64,000 nt of DNA from Amaranthus tricolor (Eukaryota > Streptophyta > Magnoliopsida > Caryophyllales > Amaranthaceae), in contig NC_080048.1 of NCBI RefSeq assembly GCF_026212465.1, positions 38,096,375 to 38,160,374 on the forward strand, in the 5' to 3' direction. The notes beneath the pieces are model-generated. The model was not told the origin of the DNA and ran no database searches. It worked only from the letters and a program-made list of their open reading frames with translations. The translations under genes and the position numbers were made by a program. Numbering within the stretch: the stretch's first letter is position 1; the number at the start of each line of letters is the position of its first letter. Below are positions 35,308-48,549 of the stretch, piece after piece.

Positions 35308-37795
35308 TCATCATCATCATTCTACCCAGTGTATCCCGCTCATAGAAAAACTATGGACAGGGTCTGGGGAGGAAAGGATGGCGACAACTCATACCCATAA
35401 AGGAGAGCGCGGCCAAAGAAGTCCTCCGGCTCAAGACGACAAAGAGACGTAACTACACAGGAAAGATAACTTAAATGCCTGTAAATAAAATAAATAAGTA
35501 GAATCAACTACAAAATAAAAGAAAACAAAAACTAATAATAACAGAAACGAGATATGGCGCCTCCAACTACCCCTATCCCTAGTCAGGCCCTCAGAAAGGT
35601 TTAACTCATGCAAGTCAACTTTATTTGCTCATCTCAAATTCTTCTGGGTCTTCCTCAACTCCTTTTACCCTCTACTATAATGCTTTCTATTCTCCTCACA
35701 GGGGCGTCGAAAGTTTTTCTCTGCATATGTCCAAACCATCTCAATCTATTTTCGTGCATTTTTCTAGAAATAGGAGCTTCCCCTAGTTTGTCCTTGAACT
35801 CTTGGTTTCTAATTCGATCCATCAATGTGTATCCACACATATCTCAGCATACGCATTTCTGTAACTTCCATCTTATGTTCAAAAATCTTATTTACAGGCC
35901 AACATTCGGTCCCATATAACTGAGCAAGTCTGATTGCCGCCCGGTAGAATTTTCCTTTTACTTGCTTGGGAATTTCCTATCACATAGCACTGCGGTGGCC
36001 TCACCACTTGAGCCAACCCGCATGTATAATATGATTTACATCTCCGTCAATTTCCCCATCCCTTTGAATAATCAATCCCAAATACTTGTACTTGGTCGTA
36101 CTTTTAACAACTGCTTCATCAATGGACACTTCTGGTTCACCTACAGGTGATGTCCCACAAAAGTCACAATGCAAATACTCGGTCTTCGTGCGACTAATGC
36201 GCAGCCCTTTACCTTCTAAAGCTTCCCTCCACTCATCCAATTTATTACTAACCTCCTCTCTACTTTCTGCTACCAGCACTATGTCGTCAGCGAATAGCAT
36301 GCACCACGATACCGTCTCCAAATAGATTTAGAAATCTCTTCCATGATGACAGTAAAAATGAAATGGCTTAGAGCCGATCCCTGATGTAGTCCAACTTTAA
36401 CGGGAAAAGGCTCTGTTATCCCCACCGGTGTTTGAATGTTAGTCAAAACTCTGTCATACATATCTCGTATAGCCTCAATGTACACTGAAGAAATACCTCT
36501 AGCCTTGAGGCTATCCTAGATGACACGTCGTGGTATGTTATCATACGCTTTCTCCAAGTCAATGAACACCATATGCAAATCCTTCTTTCGCTCCCTATAT
36601 TTCTCCATCTGTCTCCTCAAAACATGAATTGCCTCAATGGTTGACCTTCCTGGCATAAAACCGAATTGGTTCTCTCTAATCACCGTTTCCTGTTTAGACT
36701 CCTCTCTATCACTCTTTCCCACAATTTCATTGTGTGGCTTAGAAGTTTGATACCTCTATAGTTCCCGCGTACTTGCGCATCGCTTTTGTTCTTAAACAGA
36801 GGTATTGGTGTGCTATTCTTTCATTCTTCTGGCATCTCATGTGTCCTCAAAATAATATTAAAGAGGTTAGTCAGCCAACGAATGCCCTCTTCTCCTAAAC
36901 TCCTCCACACCTCAATCGGGATGTTATCTGGCCCGACTACCTTTGTTCTCCCCATCTTTTTGAGAGCTTCTCCTACTTCTTTTGTGATAATATCACTCGT
37001 TGACCCATATTCCAATGGTCTTTAGTCGTCAGAAATTTGATTATCCACCTCCTGTAATACCCCAGATTTAGCTTGAAAAAGGATTGATAGACTACTCATA
37101 TCAACAAGGTGCATCTTCTTTTTAGGGAGCCCATTTGCTAAGAACTCCACAGTTAAACGTGCTTGGTTCTTAGGTGCGCACGAGTGAGGCCAAAGTGCGC
37201 TGGAAAGACTTGTGTTAGTTTGTGGGGTCAGTCTACAGTCTCCATGAGTAGTCACCAGCGGTCCGAGGGGCCGGGGTGTTACACCTCCTTTGGCCCCCTA
37301 GACTCATTGAGTAGCTGAAAGAAATACTGGAGTCATCTGGTTTTGATGTCCTCTTGTCTCAGGAGAACTCGTCCTCCCTCATCCTTGATGTATTTCACTG
37401 TCTCTAAGTTTTGTCGCTGCTTGGACCTAATCCTTGCCAACTTAAAAATCTGCTTCTCCCCCTCTTTGGTATCAAGCTTCTAAAACAAGTCCTCATAATC
37501 ACGGTTTTTTGCCTCCGCTACCGCTTTCTTTGCCGCCCGCTTTGCTTCTTTATAGCTCACTCTCTTTTCTATCCTATCCTCCTCTTCCGTGCATGACATA
37601 AGTTCCTTAAGTCTCTTGTTCTTATCCTTTATCTTTTTTTCCACCTCATTGTTCCACCACGACGACTCTTTGAACACTTTTGGTTTACCTAAGGACACCC
37701 CCAAGGTCTCTTTTGCCACTTTTCTAATGGTTTTTGCCATGTTCACTCACATTTCATTCGCATCCATCCACATTTTATTCGTACAAAAAATGTAA
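35308..37795 (-). mobile_element. Degenerate RTE-type LINE (5'-truncated)
   Basis: Minus-strand non-LTR retrotransposon. Reading from about 37790 down: FKESSWWNNEVEKKIKDKNK linker, then reverse transcriptase blocks [73 protein letters not shown], the catalytic FADDIVLV (about 36270-36300), TKTEYLHCDFCG and KYKYLGLIIQ. The C terminus is RLRWFGHMQRK...LTRDRGSWRR. The 3' UTR ends in an (ATG)n tail (35308-35320), as RTE elements do. No endonuclease domain is seen. Frameshifts and stops are present, including TAG where family members have Trp after RRVI, so it is inactive. A 231-bp solo LTR is nested at 37053-37283. Confidence 0.9.
37053..37283. mobile_element. Solo LTR nested in the LINE
   Basis: A 231-bp insertion beginning TGTAATACCCC and ending GGGGTGTTACA (TG...CA ends). 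It is flanked by a 5-bp direct repeat CCTCC at 37048-37052 and 37284-37288. Removing it restores the order of the LINE coding blocks on either side. Size, ends and 5-bp duplication fit a short LTR left by recombination, or a very small TRIM-like LTR. Confidence 0.82.
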
Positions 37796-38627
37796 CCGAT
37801 TATCTACTTTCCGTTATTTGGTTTGATGAAAAAATAGAGGTTTAAAGGAAATTGATTTTCCTGTATGTACGTACTAACCAAGTATATTTAAGGTAACTTT
37901 ATCTTATAACTATAATCCCAAGTTACCTGTCAAGTAAAGACTTATCACTAGTAGTGTTCATTCAGGTAATCGAATCGATTTCGGATCAGATATTTCGAGT
38001 TGGATCAAAATCAAATTTGCGTTCACATTGATTTTTACATAATTGTAAATCCATTTTAAAGCAGGGTCAAATCGGATTCAATTACAAGGTCAAGTACTAT
38101 CAGATCGTCGAGTCTGTTTTAAACCTCCACCTATAACCATCTTTAATTGGATAGAGAGTTTCCCTAGGGAGGAACTTTGTTGTGAAAATTGTAATTAATA
38201 ATCTGTAAATATGAACAAGCTGCCCAGATGACTAGCAAAACTGATCCAAAATGTTGCAAACTCGTCATCACACTGAAAATTCTGTGGATCAAAATATCCA
38301 ACAGGTCAAGTACACATCTAAATCAATTTGGTCCTAGCGATTATATTCTCCTTCGCCTAAAGTTATGCAGAAATCCAACGTTCGTAAAATCATATAGGAG
38401 TATTGTTTGGGAAGTTACAAAGATACAAATCATTCCATAAATCAGCTACCAAGAGCGGCTCTAAGTACATATTCTCTTGTAAACTGGATTTACTAAAAAC
38501 CAAACATTTTGCTCTATCGCTCGTATGTGAATCATACAACACAGATTAAACCAAGATAGGTCGTTAAATTACACGCACATTAAAAGAAATGAGCAAAAAA
38601 ATCGAAACAATTTACAGCCCAACAGTT
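37796..38627. other. Spacer between the LINE and AUG2
   Basis: No gene recognised. The part next to 38627 is presumably the AUG2 3' UTR (transcribed leftward). Confidence 0.5.
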
Positions 38628-39827
38628 TTAAGTTTTAACAGATGGCCATGACAACCTATGTCGGCTATTGTCATCTAAGTTAGCAGCTTTACCAAATTCA
38701 TCCCCTTCCTGTGGTTCTGCTTCTGCGTCCTTCGTGCTCTCGATAGCTAAATCATCAAAACTAGATTCATTTTTCCAGGGTGGAGGAGTAACACAATTGG
38801 AGTCCCCCGTTCTTTGCGAAAATTCCTTGGCGGGCGTGGATGGTAGGGAGTTAGCAGAATGTCCCACTCTCAGCTTTTGCAGGGTGGTAAACGATTCCCT
38901 CATAGCTGACATGGCTTCAAAAAACCGTGTACATGATGCCAGCGCAACTGGAATCGGACGTAGCATCTCCTGCAACATAAAAAAGGAACACATGGAGCAA
39001 GTTGCGGGAAATAAATCGATACTAAAGCAAATATAAGAAAAGAAACACAAATTTACTGCAGGTAATTATAGTTATTGTCTCAAATCGTCAGCCTGTTCCA
39101 GCAAGTCAACTCTCGCCACCTCAATAAGAGCAGTTTAAACAGCAACAATGACTTTATCTTAATACTCACTACTCAATTTTTACAGCTTTAAATTCTGTCG
39201 ACCAGCCCTTGTTCTTAAAAAACTCACCTTTAGTACATATTAGACGTGTACATTCCACTATCTATCCCAATTCTATTATTAAATGGCTCCTACCTATGGG
39301 GGGTCTTGAGGAGTCGAATGTATCAATCATCATCCACATTACAAAAATAAGTGCATAAGATTTCACGAGATTTTTTTACATAGTCCATCATCCATTAATA
39401 TCAAAAATCAAAGAACTATGAATCTTTGACACCATCGAAATAAGGGACAGACATATTAGAGTTATATAGCTGAAATTATTCTTCAGTCCACATGGAAATG
39501 GGATATCAGTAAATGCATGAGATCCGAGTCTTCAGTCGGGAGTTTTTTAGCAGCATGGTAATTTCACAGGAAAGACGCAATCATTGTCAGCTTTTACAAC
39601 CTAACAGATAATTGTGTTGATTCCAGACGGACATGTGTTATTTAAAGTTTCAGAACCAAAATCACAACTACCCAGTGAAAGTTCTGCTGTTGCCATGAAT
39701 TTGAAAACATAAACAAAATGCAAAACTCAAAAAAGGGGGGAAACCTCAGGACACACTAATATGTTTCCGTACTTTCTTGTAAATTGTTCACAGCAATTCA
39801 ATGATTAGGCCGATAATATTCCAACAG

Positions 39828-39875
<48 letters not shown>

Positions 39876-42800
39876 GATGCTCCCTTTTTGTGTAGTTCTA
39901 AACTTCTAATAAATTGTACGGGGAATAAGTAACTATGCACAGGAACCAAAAGACCTAGATAACAGAGGAAATTATAAGAATAGAAACATACCAATACGGA
40001 ATAACCTAGAGGAAGGGGAGGGTTATGTGAGAATCAACCCAGAACCTTTACAGAAAAGTGGTACTTGCTTTCCAACTAAGATAAGACCCGATTCTCGGGA
40101 TGATTCTACTTAAATAATACTTAGATTGCAGTATTTTCCGTGACAAATTTTCTCTCCAATACACTTGTGGAAATAGAATGCTCATCTTTAGATTTCCCTG
40201 ATACCAATCTTATACCACACCTTATACTAATATGAACACGCATGAAGTATAAGATTAACTTGACACAGGAAGTTGAGACTCTGAGCTAGAACAAATTAGT
40301 TTTATAAAAATTGTCCAAATGCATCCAATAAAATTCAAGAAAGTATGTGGAAACATACTGCCCAAACTGAAGGAGGTTCCTTAAAGTTCTGGCTCCACTG
40401 AAAATCTGCAACTGATGCAGACAATGCACCATAATCACTCGCCGCCTTCATTAGTAATTCTGAAAATTGCTTCTGTAAAAATCAACAAAACAATTCAGGG
40501 TGCAATCGACGGACATGATTCAGTATCCATAAGAAAAATGAACATGAATTTGTCCTGATGGAGTGACTGAAGCAAAACAACTTACAGTAATATACAGACA
40601 TCATAAAGACAAGGGTTAGTAGCGAAAATGGAGAACTCAAGGAACTTTTCAGACATATATCAATGATAAATCAACTAAGTTTCTAAACACAATTTTAAGG
40701 AATTTACGACGCGCAAGATACTACTTAGCTTCTCTATGAGTGTAATGAGCTTCAATTAGTTTTATTCAAAAAATAGTTCAGTAATCTGAGTTCTAAACCA
40801 TGTTTTATTTGTTTCAGTTTCTGATAAATTTCAATCAAATTTTACTTATACTGATAAAAATTGTATAGATGACAAACATGTAGTTTACTTTATTAGAATT
40901 ATTGGCTTTAATACATCTCTTTTTACAAACTGACCCTAGTAGCCTGAAGCCTGAAGATTTGCGACTGTAATGGCAAATAGATTTGTTATTGTAATGACCC
41001 TGTCACCCAACAGAGATGCTCGAGCAAAGATTGAGAGACCCACGATCTCAAAGAGCGCCTCGGCCTTACTCAGTTTTCTGTTTTCTATTGTCTTAATTGC
41101 CACCCATTCCTACCTTTCTTCTCCAAGTTCCAGAGTTCTCCCACAGTCCAACTGTTGCATAAAAGAAGCTTAATTTTGAGGTCATCATCATAAAATCCAA
41201 GTTCAAGAGCTCAGCAATGAACAAATTCTCTTTGAGTGACCAGGTCTATCTCTTCTCTCCTACTTTAATTTGTCTTATTTTCTCTTCCTTATCTTCTAAC
41301 AAAATAGTTTCCTCTTTGACCCTATTCTACTTATTATTTCATCATGTTGATCCTATTTCCCTTCTGTTCTATCCACTTCATCGCATTGATGAAGTAAAAC
41401 AGGAGCTCTAGACAAATGATGACATTGCCAATAAGTTGATTCAGATTAGAACACACCCTAAATCTATGTGCAATTACTTCTCACCTTTTTCCTTTGATGT
41501 GTGTGCACCCTTTGATTTAGTACCTCCTCATTTATTGGGGAATGAAAATTCAAAACGAAGATATAAAAAAGGGTTTCAGAGTTGCAAATATTGAGAAAAA
41601 AGATGAAAAAGAATCGTTTAAGATGATTTCGACATGTACAAAGACGGGGTATTAGCGAACTGGAAAGAAAGATAGAAAGTTTGAGCTCGAGAGACTTAAA
41701 AAGAGGGCAAGGAAGACCAAAGATGACTGAAAGGACAAGAGTGGAAAAGTATATGAAGGATCTAAATTTACAATTGAGATAGTAAAAAAATCAGAATGTG
41801 TATATGAATAACCATTAAATTGATATATTGGTTCACGTAGCCGACCCCAATCTTTTGGGATTAAGACTCTGGAATTGATGTTGTTGCTTATTGGTGTTGC
41901 AGGGGTACAGGCAGTCTACTTATGAGTATTTGAGTTGTGGGCACTAGGATGTATGTCTCCTCAATGAATTGAACTAGAAGCCGTTGTTGGGGGAAAACAT
42001 TAGAAAATATTTCTAAATTTCTGAGTTTTAACCTTTGCATGATGCATATAGGACCACATTTCAATTCATAATTGCATGCCTAAAACTTCTACACAATGTT
42101 GTTGTATGCACTGTGCACCAAATTTCCAAAGATAGGACAACATCAAGTAATGAAACATGATAGTTTTAGCTCAACAAATCAATCAATAAAGCATTTTACG
42201 AGCAACAGAACAGCATGAAACTTTAAAGTTATAATAAAAAAAGTTTGTTTTTCAAGTAAGTGAAATGTAGGAAAATGCAAGGTAAGTGTGAAGCTCTCTC
42301 CAAAGTAACCCTACGTCCTTCAAATAAAGGATGAGCATGAAGGTGTTGCTCACCATGGATCAATTATAAATTGAGACTTTGCTAATGCCATTAATCAAAT
42401 TAGCGTATTAAACACAAACAGCTGATAACATAGGGTAAATACAATTAATGTATGTAAGAAATCATATAAGTTTGCTATTTACATTATAGTTATAAATGAA
42501 TAACTATGAGCAAGAATTGCTCACTACCAACCTGGTACTCTGCTTCTACAGGAATGCAATCCAACGAATATGGTTGTTGAAGACGAGCAATAATGCGATC
42601 CTGCAAATCAATACAAACAATATAAGATAACCTGGATCATTAAACATAAAAACACTAGTTTAACTAAGGTGGAGTAGATGGTGTTCAACAAAATCAATCC
42701 TGATTAATGCTCCACCCTAAACATGAAAAAAATATCACTTCCAATGCATATGGCATCTATATGAGTATAATAATATCAATATTACTGAGAGCCTTTATAT

Positions 42801-45313
42801 ATTTTCACAATCACTTTTACACCATAAACATATTTTACAAAATCCTTACACCATTAATTACGTGATTACGTTTTACCTACCCTAACCTCAAGATGTCAAA
42901 GACAATTGAGAGAAAAAAAAAACAGATGTTTTTCTTCATCTAAACAAATTGCAAACAAAGTTCTAAAAAGTGCATTTATATTTACGTGATTGCTCCATAC
43001 CTAACGTAGAGTACATGGCGTTCATGGAATTTTATGATAATGAATTCAAAAATCTTCAACTTGTCTATATAGTTCATTTATGCATGGAATTTCCATGGAT
43101 AGACTAACATTTTCTCTTTCTACTCAATGATCTATCTCCCTGTCTAGGCAGTACTTTTTGTTAGTTATTGTTAAATGTAAGCCATTTCATATCTTCCAAT
43201 CCTCCTTAATTTTGAAATCATACCTAAGGTAAGTGTCTTTAACACGCGATGGGTTGAGTGCCTTAATAAGGCTAGGCAAGGCAATCCTTCAATACGAGCG
43301 CCTTATAGCACCCAAGTCAAGCACCTTTAGCGTAAGGCCATTTGAACCATGGATATTTTTTTATCCTTATGTATTTTTCTTCTTTTCTTTTTATGTCTCT
43401 TCTGGGTTTCTTTAGATTTTTTCTTTCTTTTTCTTGGGTTTTAGGGGGCCTTACATGTAAAGGCTAGCACCTTCATACTGCGTATAGAGCTTAGGCTTTG
43501 GAGACCCTTAGCGCCTCAGGACACTTCATGCCTTTTAAACTTCTCTTAGATGGAGTTTCCTAGTATTCTGCAATTAAGGGAGGTGGACATCTATTCGTAA
43601 GGGCATTACAAAATTAATAACCCATTTACTACTACAACATGCAAAAGATTCTTTTACGGTGTACACGTAGCTACTAGTCTGTTCATTGACCAAATGCATC
43701 TATATCTTCTACAATCTAAAAACATGCAATTGGAAGCTACAGAACACGATCAAAATCAATGCGTTAGGATTCAAAATACAATCAAAGCTCAACAATTCTC
43801 TGCAAGAAAATAACAAAGCCAAAAAAAGCTAATACAATACCTTATTCTGAATCACATCTTTAAGTATGGTAGTGATTCTAGCTAAAGTTTCAATCTTCTT
43901 TTCCATTTCACTCACATGTGTTAAATATGCCACATTCTTGTCATCCTGCTCAATACAATCAAGTTTATAGATCAGCTAGAACTTAAAGTACTGCTTAAGA
44001 AACAGGAAATTACCAAGAAAACTGCCAATCTAATTAACACTCATAAATTAGTGTTGCCAATTGCCACAATGACAGCAACAAGATATTCAAGTAGCAAAAA
44101 AGCATCTCAACAGCTCTTTCATTTCAAAATTCAGAAATGACAATTCAAGCATACATATAATCATTACTTGACACCTAAAACAGAACCAACAAAAAAAAAA
44201 CCACAAAGTGTCTATAGCATCTGGTAGGCAGTAATATCTGGAGCCAAGATCTCGATTTGGATAACATGATACATAGAGGAGTATATGTCACAGACTCACA
44301 GCATTTAGGACCATAAATAAGAGAAAGTGCAGAATAAAAGAACTTTAAAGTATCACCTTTCTACCTCGCAGTTCTACTTCCAAATCAGCAATCTTTCTCT
44401 GAACTGCTGTAAGGTCTCTTAAAACCCTAACCAAATCATCACCTCTTTCCCCGTTGGCAGATAAATTTTGGAGCTCCTCCTGACAAGAGATACACATGAG
44501 CAAAAACACAGCTAATTTATAGAAGTATTTTAAAAAACCACATCAGCTATAAACTGATTTAAAGAGAATGTCAACAAGAAAAATCTCAACAAAAAAGACA
44601 ATAACCAAAAGCAAAAAGAATACAGCAACACGGATTTCACAGAAATGGCACAGAAACATCTCAGAAACAAACCTCCAAAACAACCAAAATAAATTCACCT
44701 TATTTTACACCTAACAAAAGATAATATAAATGACCAAATAGCACAAAATCAATGTCGACATTCAAAGTCATAATCAGACAAATTCATGATTCGGGGACCT
44801 TCAATCGATTTATATGAGTATATGACAGCAGTAATGGATACCCATCTTAGAACATATCAACATTATTCCATTAGGCCAATGCCATTAAATGGCTCCACCT
44901 AGCTGGAGTGGTAAAAAAGAAATTGATTGATCCAACATCAGCTGCAACTTCATGTAAACAAAAAGTACACATAATTAAGGCAATTTAATATAGCATATCG
45001 AAATCCAAACCAAGATCGAAACAAGGGAAAATACAGATCAACAACACTCCATCTTCGAACATATGCAGAAGCTAAAACCCTTCTTACAAAACGGGGATTA
45101 AAAACTTGGGATAATACATGTATAGAATTCAATAAAAGTAGGAAAATTCAGCAAAAAATACGAGATAAAGTAGGAAACCTTAGGAAGAGGAGGAGGAGGG
45201 GGAGTAGAGACACGAAAACCAAGATCAGAAGCAATTGAAAGAGCATCTGACATCCCACCAACTCGCCTGAGCGGCTTCTTCCCTACCCATGAACTGTCGC
45301 TTCCACTGGACAT
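38628..45313 (-). CDS. AUG2: Augmin complex subunit 2
   Basis: Subunit of the eight-member augmin complex, which brings gamma-tubulin to existing microtubules for branching nucleation in spindle, phragmoplast and cortical arrays. Six exons on the minus strand: 45313-45179, 44479-44357, 43945-43841, 42600-42532, 40472-40359, 38969-38628, all in frame, 295 residues, close to the family length. The N terminus [20 protein letters not shown] with [15 protein letters not shown] is typical of plant AUG2. Residues 46-145 are predicted coiled coil ([41 protein letters not shown]). The near-invariant blocks [37 protein letters not shown] and [20 protein letters not shown] follow, then a variable acidic tail. 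The CDS intron at 40473-42531 contains a sense-opposed LINE tail. The start is the first ATG of the exon. Confidence 0.95.
39831..39871. repeat. (TA)n microsatellite
   Basis: A 41-bp TA run in the last AUG2 intron. Confidence 0.95.
41580..41890 (+). mobile_element. 3' end of a second RTE-type LINE
   Basis: Plus-strand reading gives residues such as [20 protein letters not shown] followed by NLQLR and a stop at 41780-41782; family C termini have GRGRP.....V..D...L. The 3' UTR carries CACGTAGCCGACCCCAATCT and ends in a GTTGTTG tail near 41890. Only the last part survives. It lies antisense in the AUG2 intron 40473-42531 and differs in sequence from the LINE at 35.3-37.8 kb. Confidence 0.65.
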
Positions 45314-45633
45314 TATACGGGATTGGATTTAATTTATGACCTAAAATCACAGTTTAGGGTTTGTAATTACAAATCTGATTGAAAATTGACGTCGATTAAA
45401 TGGCGATCCGCAATTTCACTAATGAATGATGATGATCCGACTGGTTGATTGCTGCATCGTTGCTTTGATTCTTTCACAGAAGAAATCACAGTTGATTCAG
45501 CCGCTTTCCAATTTCAAATAAAGAACCCCGCTTGTACAGTGAATTGTGATGTTTTCCCCCAAAATACTGTTAAGCAATATTTTCAAAATGTTGCCCGAAA
45601 TTTTGTTTTTCAAAAAAATAAAATACCCGATCT
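45314..45633. promoter_or_regulatory. AUG2 5' UTR / promoter region
   Basis: The 320 bp between the AUG2 start codon and the fold-back element must include at least its proximal promoter or leader. I cannot assign a TATA box or other site. Confidence 0.4.
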
Positions 45634-46033
45634 TTAAACATCGCCACCCCTTCAAATGAAATTACGAATTTGTCCATAAATTTTAAAAAATACAATTTTG
45701 CCACTCTTTAAAATTTCTTATTTAAAATAATAATAATAATAATAATTTAAAAAATAAATTAAATATCATAATTAAAAAAAATAAAAATTTAATAACAACA
45801 ATAATAAAATTAAAAATAATAATAATAATTCAAAAAGAAACGAAAAAAATATAAAAAAATAAAAATGAATCGCCCAGATCTAGGCGATTGGGCCCCGGTT
45901 CAATCACCAAAAAAGTGGCGATTGAACCGGGTTCTAATCGCTCAGATCTGGGCGATTCATTTTTATTTTTTTTTTTTGGAAAATTTATATTAATTACATT
46001 CAAAAAAAAATAATATTCAAAATAATATAGAAA

Positions 46034-46037
<4 letters not shown>

Positions 46038-46102
<65 letters not shown>
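46038..46102. repeat. (TAA)n microsatellite
   Basis: Trinucleotide run inside the left arm of FB1, matched by the (TTA)n run at 46321-46384 on the other arm. Confidence 0.9.
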
Positions 46103-46105
<3 letters not shown>

Positions 46106-46203
46106 CAACAAACATATTACATAATAAATTAAAAATCAAAACATAAATATATATTTAATAATAAAAATAATAACAATCACAACAATAAACAATAATAATA
46201 AAT

Positions 46204-46242
<39 letters not shown>

Positions 46243-46319
46243 GTAAGAAGAAGAAGAAGAATAAGAATAGCAATAATAATAATATATTAAGAATAGAAAT
46301 GCATTAAATTAAATTAATA

Positions 46320-46320
<1 letters not shown>

Positions 46321-46384
<64 letters not shown>
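46321..46384. repeat. (TTA)n microsatellite
   Basis: Trinucleotide run close to the centre of FB1; complementary to the TAA run at 46202-46241 and able to pair with it. Confidence 0.9.
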
Positions 46385-46385
<1 letters not shown>

Positions 46386-46938
46386 GTGATTGTTATTATT
46401 ACTATTATTAAATTTTTATTTTTGTTTTAATTATTATATTTAATTTATTTTTAATTATATTATTATTGTTATTATTATTATTATTATTACTGTTATTATT
46501 ATTAATTTTATTATTATTGTTATTATTGTTGTGATTGTTATTATTTTTATTATAAAATATATATTTATGTTTTGATTTTTAATTTATAAATGTAAATATG
46601 TTTGTTATAATAATAATAATAATTATTATTATTATTATTAATTTTTTTATATTATTTTGAATAGTATTTTGAATAGTATTTTTTCGAATGTAATTATTAT
46701 AAATTTTCCAAAAAAATTTAAAAAAATTAAAAATTAAAAATGAATCGCCCAGATCTAGGCGATTCATTTTTAATTTTTTTATTTTATTTTTTTCTTTTCT
46801 TTTTGACTAATTATTATTATTTTTAATTTTATTATTGTTGTTATTATTATTATTATTACTGTTATTATTATTAATTTTATTTATATTCTTTTTGAAGAAT
46901 ATAAAAAAGTTAATTATTATTATTATTGTTGTTATTGA

Positions 46939-46971
<33 letters not shown>

Positions 46972-47189
46972 AAATAAAAAATTTGTAGGGAGTGGCAAAG
47001 TTGTAATTTTTTAAAAATCAGGGGCAAATTCGTAATTTCATGGGGGAAGGTGTGGCGATAAAATGAAAAGGGGTGGCGATGTTTAATAACTCCCATAAAA
47101 TATGTTAAAGAAAAAAAATTATTTTATTGAGCTTAATATCTTTTAAAATTTTTTACAGTTATTCATAATTTTGACGTGTCACTTCTTTT

Positions 47190-48010
47190 TTTTTTTTTTG
47201 GCAATGTAAATTTCATTTCACATAGCTCAATTATTATAATCAATAAATAGATACGCAAACAAATGACGACAATAGTTGAAATAAAAGGCTATAGACTTCA
47301 CAACTATCAATTGATCAAACAAAAGAAAATAGAGTATAAACAACAAAGCAAAAAAAAAATAGCAAGATCACAAAGATGATTAAAGAGGTGTCTTAAACGT
47401 GTTCCCCATAAACAATGTTGTATTTCATTAACTAATCAACATTACGTTAATGAAACAGTTTTTCCTGTAGCTTGAACTCATACACTCAAGCCTAAAGTTT
47501 CTACATTTAATGAAAACACATACTAAAACAAAAAGACACCTCTTTTGACTCTCTAACTTTTTTTTTGGAAAATGAATAAAATTTCCTTTACACCAAAAAA
47601 CTAAGACAGTACAAACACAAAGGTTGAAAATCCCACTATTGTAACAGTGCATTAGTATGAAGAAAGTACCCACCTTTTAGGAAAGGTTGTACTGACTCAC
47701 TTTTCATGTGCAAACAATAGAGAAAAACCTCAAAGAAAACCAAAATACAAAGAACTAAACGGTATCTCTAAACCAAACAGAGGTTTGAGATTCATCAGGA
47801 TATAAAGCATAGAATCTAGCTCTAGTTTCACACATAATCTGTTCGATGACTTTATGGAACCTAGCTCATTTTAAGAAGCCAAATAGCCTCATTCCGAGTC
47901 TACCATATATGGTAACAAAGACTGCATAAGCTAGAGATAATGATTTTCTTATGGAACCCATCAGTTCGCCATTTAAACTTAGCGACCTTATTGGTATCTC
48001 TACTCTTAGT
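47190..48010 (-). mobile_element. Degenerate L1-like LINE 3' fragment
   Basis: Minus-strand translation around 47880-47990 reads like the end of an L1 polyprotein zinc-binding region: FKWRTDGFHKKIIISSLCSL followed by CYHIW.TRNEAIWLLK, compared with the family pattern IWK.RN..IF. Many stops are present. The region between 47190 and 47850 is AT-rich with T runs and would correspond to the 3' part. Confidence 0.4.
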
Positions 48011-48476
48011 GTATTAGTTTTTCTACAATAATATTCTAATATGAATTAGGGTCCTTATATATCCTCCAACGAATAGAATTAATCTTAGACAAAGTAAGTT
48101 TGGCCCCCAAGTATCGAAGAGAACATAAACTCAAACTTGCCCCAGCATCAAGCTGCTCGAATGCTTGATCTGCTCAAAGAAGCGCTTGTTCAAGTCACTC
48201 TTCATACACCTTTTAGATTACCTCATGCATTGATCCAAACTACAATTTTCATACATCATTACACACCTAACTTCATCCTCCAGTGTGCAAGCCATATAAT
48301 GAGCTATGATATGTTCAAAATCATCTCGCATTATTGACGCTTATACTAACAACAATATTCATAATTTAGTATTTGACCTCAACACTCAACAAACTAGGAA
48401 TAGGGAAGATTTAGTGTTGCATAAATGAGATGTAAAAGCAATTAATATGAAACTAGATGAATCTCCTTTCTCAGCG

Positions 48477-48477
<1 letters not shown>

Positions 48478-48545
<68 letters not shown>
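48478..48545. repeat. (CT)n-(AT)n microsatellite
   Basis: CT run (to 48490) followed by about 55 bp of AT. Confidence 0.95.

Positions 48546-48549
<4 letters not shown>

Larger units (their letters stand above)
45634..47086. mobile_element. Fold-back element FB1 with nested palindromes
   Basis: A 1453-bp inverted repeat. The left end TTAAACATCGCCACCCCTT is mirrored at the right by GGGGTGGCGATGTTTAA, and both arms then share blocks corresponding to AATTACGAATTTG and TTTTGCCACTC. Each arm also carries a smaller palindrome around CCAGATCT (AATCGCCCAGATCTAGGCGATT type, right copy at about 46744-46765). The left copy (45870-45958) is expanded with a further GGTTCAATC...GATTGAACC hairpin. Arms are about 700 bp, made largely of TAA or TTA repeats, and meet near 46320. 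There is no coding capacity. No target duplication was found, so class is unknown. It begins about 320 bp upstream of the AUG2 start codon. Confidence 0.8.

Noticed and set aside
43233..43540. Repeat with AAGGCGCC / GCGCCT-like blocks, also near 3830-3910
   Set aside because: Looks like an old dispersed repeat, but I could not define ends or class.
45830..46998. Leu-, Ile- and Asn-rich reading frames
   Set aside because: They come from TAA/TTA trinucleotide runs in fold-back element FB1.
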